The position numbers and the translations under genes were made by a program. Below are positions 28,672-38,400 of a DNA stretch of 64,000 nt, one piece after another (the stretch's first letter is position 1; each line of letters opens with the position of its first letter). The notes beneath the pieces are model-generated. The model saw only the letters and a list, made by a program, of their open reading frames with translations, made no database searches and was not told the origin of the DNA. The DNA comes from Nocardia vinacea NBRC 16497 (GTDB lineage: Bacteria; Actinomycetota; Actinomycetes; Mycobacteriales; Mycobacteriaceae): assembly GCF_000308835.1 (NCBI RefSeq), contig NZ_BAGN01000069.1, forward strand, positions 1 to 64,000, read 5' to 3'.

Positions 28672-28745
28672 CGCCCCCGGCAGGAATCGAACCTGCGACC
28701 TAGGGATTAGAAGGCCCTTGCTCTATCCAACTGAGCTACGGAGGC
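28672..28745 (-). tRNA. tRNA-Arg (anticodon UCU)
   Basis: Read on the minus strand it folds into a full cloverleaf: acceptor GCCTCCG with CGGGGGC (one U-G pair), D-arm GCTC/GAGC, anticodon loop CTTCTAA giving UCU, variable AGGTC, T-arm GCAGG-TTCGATT-CCTGC, discriminator G. The last anticodon-stem pair (C31-T39) is mismatched, which is tolerated. CCA is not encoded. UCU reads the rare AGA/AGG arginine codons. Confidence 0.95.
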
Positions 28746-28952
28746 AGTGGGTTCCACCATGGCCGACATTGGCCGTACTGTCCAGCGCGCCAAGTATAGC
28801 GACCGTCCAGATGGCTAGGTTCTTAGCTTCAGCAACATTTCAGCCACCTACGGTGTGGGCCAAGCGAGTCGCGGCATGAGCGACATCGCACCTCCGATTC
28901 GTCAGCAACCATATCCGCCCAAACCCCGCCGGGCCACGCATTAAGGGCCGAC

Positions 28953-28958
28953 TACGCT
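28953..28958 (+). promoter_or_regulatory. -10 hexamer of the CopD-CtaG gene (leaderless)
   Basis: TACGCT exactly 7 nt before ATG 28966, with no ribosome binding site. Confidence 0.45.
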
Positions 28959-28965
28959 CAGTGCC

Positions 28966-31005
28966 ATGTCGTCACCGCAGGACTCGTCCGTCGCACCCGA
29001 GCTCGAAGCGGGTAAGCCGGGCTCCGGGGCGACCTTCGCGACATTGACGGTGCTGGCCGGTGCGATCGCTGCGGTGGTCGCCGCGATGATCGTCGGACTG
29101 TCGGCGGCGCAGGCGCTGAGTCTGCTCGGCATTCCGGATCCGGGACCGCTGACCACCTATGGCCTGCCCGCGGTGCGCGCACTCGCCGATCTGTCCGCGG
29201 CGCTGACCGTCGGCTCGCTGCTGCTCGCCGCATTCCTGGTACCGCCGCAGGCCAATGGGCTGCTCGATGTCGGCGGATATCGTGCACTGCGGCGCGCCTC
29301 GAACTTCGCATTGACCTGGGCATGCTGCGCGGTACTGCTGATACCGCTGACAGTGTCGGACACCACCGGACAGCCGGTGGGGCGGATCTGGCGGCCGGAG
29401 CAGTTGTGGCACGCCATCGGTCAGGTGGAGTTGGCCCAGGCATGGCGGACAACGGCGGTGTTCGCGCTGATCGTCGCGGTGGGTTGCCGACTCGCGCTGC
29501 GTTGGGGATGGGCCCCGGTGCTGTTCGGTGGCGCGATCGTGACCATGATGCCGCTGGCGCTGACCGGGCATTCGTCCGCGGGTGGTGCGCACGACCTGGC
29601 CACCAACAGTTTGATCCTGCATCTGGTTTCGGCGGCGGTATGGGTCGGCGGCTTGTTCGCGGTGCTCGCGCATGCGATGCGCGGTGGCGAACACACCGAT
29701 GTCGCGGCCAGGCGGTTCTCGCTCACCGCCACCATCGCCTTCGTCGTGATCGGCGTCAGCGGTGTGATCAATTCCTGGGTGCGGGTGCCGTGGAGCGATC
29801 TGTTCACCACCACCTACGGCCGACTCGTGCTCGCCAAGGCCGGTGCACTGGTAGTGCTCGGCGTATTCGGATATCTGCAGCGTCGCGCCAGCCTTCCGGC
29901 GCTCGCCGCGAATCCGCGTGACCGCGCCGCGCTCATCCGATTCGGTGGGCTGGAGGTGCTGATCTTCGCGGCGACCATGGGTCTGGCCGTCGGGTTGGGG
30001 CGCACGCCGCCACCGCCGCCGACCAGCGTGCCGACACCCACCGAGGTGGAGCTCGGCTACAACCTCGACGGTCCGCCGACGACCTCGCGAATACTGTTCG
30101 ACTGGCGCTTCGACTTGATCTTCGGCACGCTGGCCATCGTGCTTGCCGTGCTGTACCTGCTGGGGGTGCGGCGGTTGCGCGCGCGGGGCGATGCCTGGCC
30201 GGTCGGGCGGACCATCGCCTGGTTGTCGGCCTGCGCAATCCTGCTTTTCGCCACCTCGTCGGGGGTCGGGCGATACTCGCCCGCGGTCTTCAGCGTGCAC
30301 ATGGGGCAGCACATGGCGTTATCGATGCTTGCGCCGATTCTGTTCGCGCTCGGCGGTGCGGTCACCCTGGCGCTGCGGGCGTTGCCCGCGGCCGGGCGCG
30401 GTGGCGTTCCCGGGCCGCGGGAGTGGATTCTGGCCGCGGTGCACAATCCGGTCTCGCGTTTTCTGACCCATCCGATCGTCGCGTCGGTGATCTTCGTCGG
30501 CGGGTTCTACGCCCTCTACATGGGCGGCATCTACGACTCGTTCGTCGACTCCCACGCGGCGCATCTGATGATGAATCTGCATTTCCTGCTCAGTGGCTAT
30601 CTGTTCTATTGGGTGGTCATCGGCATCGACCCCAAGCCGCGCCAGGTGCAGCCGCTGACCAAGCTGGGCATGGTGTTCGGGTCCCTGCCCTTCCACGCCT
30701 TCTTCGGCATCGCGCTGATGAGCATGACCACCGTGATGGGTGGCTGGTTCTTCCGCAGTCTTGCCCTCGGCTGGAACAGTGATCTGCTCGGTGATCAGCG
30801 CACCGGCGGTAGCCTGGCGTGGGCCAGCGGTGAGGTGCCGTTGGTCGTGGTGATGTTGGCACTGCTCATACAGTGGTCACGCAGCGATGCGAAACTCGCG
30901 AAACGGACCGACCGGGCCGCCGATCGCGACCACGACGCGGAGTTGGCCGCCCACAATGCCATGTTCGCCGAACTGGCCAAGCGTGATCGAGGAATACGTC
31001 ATTGA
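28966..31005 (+). CDS. CopD-CtaG fusion, copper handling / cytochrome oxidase assembly membrane protein
   Basis: 679 residues and about 16 membrane helices. The first half carries the CopD domain (copper import; LATNSLILHLVSAAVWVGGL with conserved His), the second half the caa3-CtaG domain (FSVHMGQHMALSMLAPILFALG, HAAHLMMNLHFLLSGYLFYW) used to deliver copper to the aa3 oxidase. The fusion is the same as Rv0102 of M. tuberculosis, from memory. A proline-rich linker near residues 345-355 joins the halves. The stop overlaps a TTG that opens into the next gene. Confidence 0.88.
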   Translation: MSSPQDSSVAPELEAGKPGSGATFATLTVLAGAIAAVVAAMIVGLSAAQALSLLGIPDPGPLTTYGLPAVRALADLSAALTVGSLLLAAFLVPPQANGLLDVGGYRALRRASNFALTWACCAVLLIPLTVSDTTGQPVGRIWRPEQLWHAIGQVELAQAWRTTAVFALIVAVGCRLALRWGWAPVLFGGAIVTMMPLALTGHSSAGGAHDLATNSLILHLVSAAVWVGGLFAVLAHAMRGGEHTDVAARRFSLTATIAFVVIGVSGVINSWVRVPWSDLFTTTYGRLVLAKAGALVVLGVFGYLQRRASLPALAANPRDRAALIRFGGLEVLIFAATMGLAVGLGRTPPPPPTSVPTPTEVELGYNLDGPPTTSRILFDWRFDLIFGTLAIVLAVLYLLGVRRLRARGDAWPVGRTIAWLSACAILLFATSSGVGRYSPAVFSVHMGQHMALSMLAPILFALGGAVTLALRALPAAGRGGVPGPREWILAAVHNPVSRFLTHPIVASVIFVGGFYALYMGGIYDSFVDSHAAHLMMNLHFLLSGYLFYWVVIGIDPKPRQVQPLTKLGMVFGSLPFHAFFGIALMSMTTVMGGWFFRSLALGWNSDLLGDQRTGGSLAWASGEVPLVVVMLALLIQWSRSDAKLAKRTDRAADRDHDAELAAHNAMFAELAKRDRGIRH

Positions 31006-31030
31006 GCTCCCATCGAGGTGCAAGCGTGAG
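31001..31030 (+). repeat. remnant of the coupled-ORF repeat (copy D)
   Basis: TTGAGC overlaps the copD stop; 16 nt later GAGGTGCAAGCGTGA ends in a TGA that overlaps GTG 31026, the same end as the full repeats at 42.4 and 47.1 kb (GAGGCGCAG-N-CGTGA). GTGAGTGAGCGGAGTACC that follows matches the repeat's beginning. The middle is deleted, so no peptide is encoded. Confidence 0.5.
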
Positions 31031-31994
31031 TGAGCGGAGTACCGCGATGGTCGAGAACAGGCACGCCCGGCGGGTATATCGATCCGACGTGCGGGCGGCC
31101 CGCAGACGGCTGGCCGGTCAGGTGCGCAAGACGCCGGTATTCCACACCTCGATCGTCGGACCGAACGGGCCGGTTCCGGTCACGCTGAAACTCGAGTACC
31201 TGCAGCACGGTGGGACATTCAAGGTGCGCGGCAGCTTCAACGCGCTGTTGGAGTCGTCGGCTCAGGTCGACCATGTGGTGATCGCTTCCGGTGGTAACGC
31301 CGGGATCGCGGCCGCGCTGGCTGCTGCTCGGCTCAGCAAGACGTGCACGGTGGTGGTTCCGGAGTCGGCGCCGCATACCAAGGTGGCCGCGATGTGGTCC
31401 TACGGCGCCGAAGTGCTGTGGCACGGAACGACTTACGCCGAGGCCTACAAATACGCGACCGAACTTGCCGAAGAGCGGGGCGCGCTGCAACTGCACGCCT
31501 ACGACTTGCCTGCCGTGGTCGCCGGTGCCGGTGTGGTCGGGCTGGAGTTGGAGGAGCAGGTGCGCGGGCGGCCGCCGGTGCTGGTCGCGGTCGGTGGCGG
31601 CGGGTTGGTCGCCGGGGTCGCCGCGGCGTTGGGGCGGCGCCAGCAGGTGGTCGGTGTCGAACCGGAGGGCATTCCGACACTGAACGCCGCGCTGCAAGCG
31701 GACCGTCCGGTGGATGTGAACGTCCGCAGCATCGCGGCGGATTCCTTGGGCGCCAATCGAATCGGGGATATCGCGCTGGATGTCGCGCGACGCTATGAAG
31801 TCCGATCGCTGCTGGTGACCGATGACGCCATCTCGACCGCTCGCGAATATCTGTGGCGCGAGTTCCGCGTCGTGGTGGAACTCGCCGGGGCGACGGCATT
31901 GGCCGCCGTGCAGAGCGGTGCGTATGTGCCTGCCGAGGGTGAGCGGCCGGTGATCGTGCTGTGTGGCGCCAACACCGATCTGGGGGTGTTCTAA
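31026..31994 (+). CDS. threonine/serine dehydratase-like PLP enzyme
   Basis: 322 residues of fold-type II. The PLP lysine is in GTFKVRGSFNA, the phosphate-binding loop is GGGGLVAGVAA, and the substrate loop is ASGGNAGIA. It would deaminate threonine or serine, or act as a racemase. GTG 31026 follows GAGGTG at 5 nt and overlaps the preceding repeat stop; ATG 31050 (GGAG upstream) is an equally possible start that drops eight residues derived from the repeat. No regulatory ACT domain, so it is the catabolic, short type. Lies 20 bp after copD and is probably co-transcribed. Confidence 0.78.
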   Translation: MSERSTAMVENRHARRVYRSDVRAARRRLAGQVRKTPVFHTSIVGPNGPVPVTLKLEYLQHGGTFKVRGSFNALLESSAQVDHVVIASGGNAGIAAALAAARLSKTCTVVVPESAPHTKVAAMWSYGAEVLWHGTTYAEAYKYATELAEERGALQLHAYDLPAVVAGAGVVGLELEEQVRGRPPVLVAVGGGGLVAGVAAALGRRQQVVGVEPEGIPTLNAALQADRPVDVNVRSIAADSLGANRIGDIALDVARRYEVRSLLVTDDAISTAREYLWREFRVVVELAGATALAAVQSGAYVPAEGERPVIVLCGANTDLGVF

Positions 31995-32152
31995 CTCGCT
32001 CGGGGATGTTTGAAGCGGCGACTGTCCACATGTAGCGAGGTTGTCCACATTCGGGAATCGGGTCGGCCGGAGGGGGCGCGGAGCCGTCAGGCTGAAAGGG
32101 CGTCCCGGTGAGGGACCCGGGAGCCGGACGGATCGAAATGTAAAGGGGCGGA

Positions 32153-32680
32153 ATGATGTACGAATCGATGGTTACCGTGATCGGGACCGTGGTGACCCAT
32201 CCGGTCAAGCGCGATCTGGCCAATGGTGAGCAGGTCGTGAGCTTCCGGATGGCGAGTAATTCCCGGCGGTTCAATCCGGAGACGGCTGAATGGGTCGACA
32301 GCGGGACCCTGTACCTCACCGTCAGCTGCTGGCGTCGTCTGGTGGTCGGTGTCGACGCCTCATTGCGGCGCGGCGATCCGGTGATCGCCTACGGTCAGCT
32401 GCGCACCCACGAGTACCGGGCCAGGGATGGCGTGGAGCGGCGTGATGTCGAGATGCGCGCCACCTCGATCGGGCCGGACCTGTCCCGCTGCACCGCACAG
32501 GTGGTCCGGCGCGCGGTGTCGGGCGCGGCGTCGGGACCCAGTACCCTGGCACGGAATAGTTGTGACCGATCCAGCGCTGATGATCGGGCACGCGTCGATG
32601 GGGAGGGACCGGGGGAGGACGCGGCGTCCCTGACTTCCGCACCGCCCCGGCTCACGGATACCGAGCCCGTCGACGCTTGA
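32153..32680 (+). CDS. single-stranded DNA-binding protein paralogue (Rv2478c-like)
   Basis: 175 residues; the first 110 form the OB fold (VTVIGTVVTHPVKRDLANGEQVVSFRMASNSRRF, then CWRRLVVGVDASLRRGDPVIAYGQL). The tail is acidic and low-complexity but lacks the DDDIPF-type tip of the main SSB, so it is a secondary paralogue. ATG 32153 and ATG 32156 are both behind AAAGGGGCGGA. Upstream of ettA, as Rv2478c is upstream of Rv2477c in M. tuberculosis. Confidence 0.85.
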   Translation: MMYESMVTVIGTVVTHPVKRDLANGEQVVSFRMASNSRRFNPETAEWVDSGTLYLTVSCWRRLVVGVDASLRRGDPVIAYGQLRTHEYRARDGVERRDVEMRATSIGPDLSRCTAQVVRRAVSGAASGPSTLARNSCDRSSADDRARVDGEGPGEDAASLTSAPPRLTDTEPVDA

Positions 32681-32744
32681 CCGCAGGCCGGATACCCCCG
32701 GCGACAGTGGTGGCTCTGCTGCATTCCATCCATACCCACACCGA

Positions 32745-32750
32745 TAGGCT
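32745..32750 (+). promoter_or_regulatory. -10 hexamer of ettA (leaderless)
   Basis: TAGGCT exactly 7 nt before ATG 32758; no ribosome binding site. Confidence 0.5.
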
Positions 32751-32757
32751 TCCCTGT

Positions 32758-34434
<1,677 letters not shown>

Positions 34435-34519
34435 GTCCCGGCGTTCGGCGGGGCGGTTGCCGAGTGCACTGCCCCGTCGGACGGCTTTGCGACAGCCCGA
34501 CGCCCATCCGCGCTGGGCT

Positions 34520-34821
34520 CTAGGTACCACCTCCGATGTTCACTCCGGCACCGTCGAGTCCACCGGCCGCGCTGAATTTGCCGCCTCCGCCACTACCGCA
34601 GGGTGCGCCGCCACATCATGTTTCGGTCGGGGCGAAGCGGCAGATGCCTCCGGTTTGGATGAGGTCGCGGGCGGCGGCTGGATCGTGGTGCGCGATCTGT
34701 TCCGCTGCGGCGACGATCGCTTGCGTACCGCGACCGTGGGGGGCTCGGCATTCGAGTCGGCCGCTCGGTCGTGGCCGAGCACACCTGTTGCGCCGGCGAG
34801 TTGTTCGGGTGCGATCTGCAC
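34520..34821 (-). pseudogene. broken gene of unknown family
   Basis: From GTG 34821 one frame reads MQIAPEQLAGATGVLGHDR to AVRK, then coding-like sequence continues one frame over as AIVAAAEQIAHHDPAAARDL; restoring one G after AAG near 34720 joins them. That frame meets TGA at 34616-34618 and then reads on as GSGGGGKFSAAGGLDGAGVN to TAG 34520. One frameshift plus one premature stop indicate a pseudogene of about 100 residues with a Gly-rich tail. Family not recognised. No partner gene nearby. Confidence 0.45.
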
Positions 34822-34901
34822 CGTGCCTCTTGTTTGCCGATGTAGGCATCGCGCTCACTACCTAGCGATTCATCCCCTTTGCGAATAAGGCGTCAGATCC
34901 G

Positions 34902-34918
34902 ACGTCACGATGTGACGT
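34902..34918. promoter_or_regulatory. perfect palindrome upstream of the duplicated module
   Basis: ACGTCAC-GAT-GTGACGT, a 7-bp perfect inverted repeat 32 bp before the first TACGGT hexamer. Likely a protein-binding site. Confidence 0.5.
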
Positions 34919-34949
34919 GTGCCTGAGCCACTGCAGCACTCGCGCTGGA

Positions 34950-34955
34950 TACGGT
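34950..34955 (+). promoter_or_regulatory. -10 hexamer of module copy 1
   Basis: TACGGT exactly 7 nt before GTG 34963. Confidence 0.4.
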
Positions 34956-34960
34956 TGGCG

Positions 34961-34988
34961 GCGTGCATGCGCAAGCGCAGTCCGAGCA
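34961..34988 (+). repeat. 28-bp module, copy 1
   Basis: GCGTGCATGCGCAAGCGCAG then TCCGAGCA. 26 of 28 bases equal copy 2 at 35195. Confidence 0.7.
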
Positions 34989-35256
34989 ATCCACGTTCCC
35001 TTTTGCCGAAGACCCTTCGGCGCCGAGCCACCGCACCGGGTTGCGGACCGGGGTGGAGGCGATCCCATCTGTGCATGACCACGTCGAAGGGTCGTTCTGC
35101 CGAAGGAATTGCGGCGAACACGCATCGCGCAGTGTCTTCATCGAAGGAAATACGGTCGACACACGCCCTTCCAAAGATCTGACTATGGTGGGGAGCGTGC
35201 ATGCGCAGGCGCAGTCCGGGCATTGGGTCGCTACCACCGCGATTGCGTCTACCTGA
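34963..35256 (+). CDS. possible small ORF opening with the duplicated module, 97 aa
   Basis: From GTG 34963 the frame starts VHAQAQSEQSTFPFAEDP and stays open for 97 codons to TGA 35256. An in-frame internal GTG at 35197, copy 2 of the module, would give a 19-residue peptide starting VHAQAQSGHW with the same stop. Both GTGs sit 7 nt after a -10-like hexamer. Codon usage is only weakly coding, so this may be one peptide, two peptides, or just promoter sequence with leaderless starts ahead of gdh. Confidence 0.3.
   Translation: MHAQAQSEQSTFPFAEDPSAPSHRTGLRTGVEAIPSVHDHVEGSFCRRNCGEHASRSVFIEGNTVDTRPSKDLTMVGSVHAQAQSGHWVATTAIAST
35184..35189 (+). promoter_or_regulatory. -10 hexamer of module copy 2
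   Basis: TATGGT exactly 7 nt before GTG 35197. Confidence 0.4.
35195..35222 (+). repeat. 28-bp module, copy 2
   Basis: GCGTGCATGCGCAGGCGCAG then TCCGGGCA; differs from copy 1 at two positions. Lies 234 bp downstream of it and 245 bp before gdh. Confidence 0.7.
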
Positions 35257-35439
35257 CGTCGTCGGTCCGATCGGGTGCTGTGCCGGGACCAACCACCTCG
35301 GCAATCAAGCGGCGAACGCTGCGGTATCGGTGAACACCCTGCATTTAGAAGGGATTTCACCCACGCGTCAGCATGGCACAGCTACTCTCGGACCGGCGTC
35401 ACTTTGTTGCGGAACCGAATCCGAGGAGTTGGCGAAAAA

Positions 35440-38400
35440 ATGACGGTCTCGTCCGAATTGTCCAGCGCGGCGTGGGCCGCGGGTTTGCCGCAGTCGCTGC
35501 GCGGTGAACTCGCTACCCTCGAGGAGGCGTATTTCCGCCACGTCGACGCGGGCGATGTGGACTGCGCGATCACCGGGATCACTCAGATTTTCCGGCGGCA
35601 TATGGAACTCGCGATGACTCGCCCCGTCGGGCGGGCGCTGGTGCGGGTCTATCACCCCGATGACGGCTCCGGCCTCGGCGCCGCGGTGCAGTTGGTCACC
35701 GACGATATGTCGCTGCTAGTGGAGTCGATCACCTCGTCGCTGAGCCGGATGGGCGTCAGCGTGAGCGAGGTGATCCACCCGATCTTCGAGGTGACGCGGG
35801 ATCCGGACGGACGGCTGACCAGCGCCGCGCCGCACGAGGTCGACAGCAACAGCACCGATGGCCTGCGCGAATCGTGGATGCATCTGCAACTGCACCCGTC
35901 GACCAGCGCGGCCCTGCTGGACCGGATCGAGCAGTCCATGCCGGATGTGGTCGCGGACGTGCGTCAGGTCATCGGTGATACCGAGGCCATCAAACAGGTG
36001 CAGAGCAATCTGGCCGATGAACTGGAAGTCGCGGCGAAAACCGGCCACGCGCCGTTCCCCGATACCGATCTGATCGATACCGCGAATCTGTTGCGCTGGT
36101 TGGCCAGTGGCAATTTCACCGTGCTCGGCTATGCCCGCTACCAACTCAGCGCAGACCAGGGACAGACGATCTCGAACCCGCTGCCCGGCACCTGCCTCGG
36201 CGTGCTGCGCCCCGATGTCGGCACCGACTTCCGGGTGCCGATCAACGCCGGCGACGGCCCGCTGCTCATGCTCACCCAAGGCCTGGTGCCCGCCACCGTG
36301 CACCGCTCGGTGTACCCGTACTTCATCGGCGTCGCAGACTTCGACGAGGCCGGCACGATCGTCGGCGAACACCTGTTCATCGGTGTCTTCACGGTGACCG
36401 CAGTGCACGAGAACGTTCTGGATATCCCGGTGATCGAGCGCCGGGTGCGTTCGGTGATCGAGGAGAGCGGCTTCGATCTGGATTCGTTCTCCGGACAGGC
36501 CATGCTCGAGGTCATCCAGTCGTTCCCGCGCACCGAGCTGTTCTCCTCCGATGTCGAGACCATGCGTCGCACCGCGACCGCCGTGCTGAATGTCGGTCTG
36601 CGCCGACAGGTTCGGCTGTTCCTGCGCGCGGACGGCTACGGCCGGTTCGTCGCGTGCCTGGTTTATCTGCCTCGGGATCGCTACACCACGCGGGTGCGGT
36701 TGGAGATGCAGGAAATCCTGGTGCGCGAACTGGGCGGTGTCTCCATCGACTACTCCGCGCGGGTCAGCGAAAGTGAGCTGGCCAGTGTGTATTTCACGGT
36801 GCGCATGCCGGAGTCCGAGCTCGGGGTGCCGCGCGAATCGGTGGCCCAGGCCGACACCTCCGAAGCCAATCGGCTGCGCATCCAGAACCTGCTCGCCGAG
36901 GCGACCCACACCTGGGACGACCGCCTCAACGATGCGGTGAGCACCTCGACCGTGCTGGATCCCGGGGTGGTGCAGCGCTACGCGGAGGCATTTCCGGAGG
37001 CGTACAAACAGGATTTCGCCGCCGAGCGCGCACTGGCCGATGTGGTCCGGCTGGAGGGCCTCGCTTCGGGTTCCATCGACCAACACCTGTATCGCCGTGC
37101 GGATTCGGTGCCGGGTTCGTGGCGGTTCACGCTCTACATCGGCGGCAGCGGCATCTCGCTGAGCCAGGTGCTGCCGGTGCTGCAGAGCCTCGGTGTCGAG
37201 GTGGTCGACGAGCGGCCGTATCAGATTCTCTTGGATCCGGTGCTCGGCGATGACGGCGGGGAACGCTGGATCTATGACTTCGGCTTGCTGGCCAGGCCGG
37301 AATTGCTGCGCAGTTCATTGGACCGGGATCTGGACGCGGAACTGCTGGAGTCTTCGGCGAGAGCCGATGCGCTGGAATCGGAGGAGCGTGGGCTGCACGA
37401 CCGGTTCACCGAGGCCTTCGAAGCGGTCTGGTTCGGGCGTGGCGAAGCCGACGGGCTCAATGAACTCGTGCTGCGCGCCCGGCTGACGTGGCGGGCCGTA
37501 TCGATCCTGCGGATGTACGCGAAGTACCTGCAGCAGGCCGACTTCCCGTACAGCCAGGCCAATATCACCAGGGTGCTGCTCGCCTACCCGGATATCGCGC
37601 GGCTGTTCGTCGATCTGTTCGCGGCGCGGTTCGATCCCGATACCGAATCGGCCGAGCACGCCGCCGAGTTGGAGACCCGGGTCCGCGGCCGCATCGATGA
37701 GGTCGTCAGCTTGGACGCCGACCGGATCCTGCGTGCGATCCTCTCGCTGGTCAAGGCGACGCTGCGGACGAACTACTACGTGACCGATGCCCAGGGCAAT
37801 TCGCGCGGGTACGTCTCGGTGAAGGTGGAACCCCGCGAGATCGCCGAATTGCCCAAGCCGAGGCCGCAATTCGAGATCTTCGTGTACTCGCCGCGGGTCG
37901 AGGGCGTGCATCTGCGCTTCGGTCCGGTGGCGCGCGGTGGGTTGCGCTGGTCGGACCGTTTGGAGGATTTCCGCACCGAGATCCTGGGCCTGGTGAAGGC
38001 GCAGGCGGTGAAGAACGCGGTGATCGTGCCGGTCGGTGCCAAGGGCGGATTCGTGGTGAAGCAGCCGCCCGCCGCCACCGGTGATCCGACCGCGGATCGG
38101 CAGGCACTCGGCGCGGAGGGCGTCGAATGCTATCGGACCTTCATCTCCGGACTGCTCGATGTCACCGACAATGTCGACCGCGCGACCGGTGCGGTACTGC
38201 CGCCCGCGCGGGTGATCCGCCGCGACGGCGACGATACCTACCTGGTGGTGGCCGCCGATAAGGGCACCGCGACCTTCTCCGATATCGCCAACGATGTGGC
38301 CCAGCGCTACGGCTTCTGGCTCGGTGACGCATTCGCCTCCGGTGGTTCGGCGGGTTACGACCACAAGGCGATGGGCATTACCGCCAAGGGGGCGTGGGAG

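Larger units (their letters stand above)
34435..35439. other. 1 kb gap between ettA and gdh
   Basis: Not empty: it contains a broken leftward gene (34520-34821), a strong palindrome (34902-34918), and a 28-bp sequence duplicated at 34961 and 35195 that carries candidate leaderless starts. The last 180 bases before gdh hold TACTCT near 35381, a possible gdh -10, and GAGGAG 13 nt before its ATG. Confidence 0.6.

Noticed and set aside
28391..28745. Integrative element attached at tRNA-Arg
   Set aside because: No integrase, excisionase or duplicated tRNA 3' end is present in the window; only an ansP remnant lies nearby.
28649..28879. Short rightward ORF across the tRNA
   Set aside because: It is the usual spurious frame created by reading through a tRNA on the opposite strand.
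34905..35360. Leftward Cys-rich ORF through the duplicated 28-bp module (CPDCACACT twice)
   Set aside because: The Cys motif is just the reverse of the repeat; no start signal or coding bias, while the plus strand has hexamer-start spacing in both copies.
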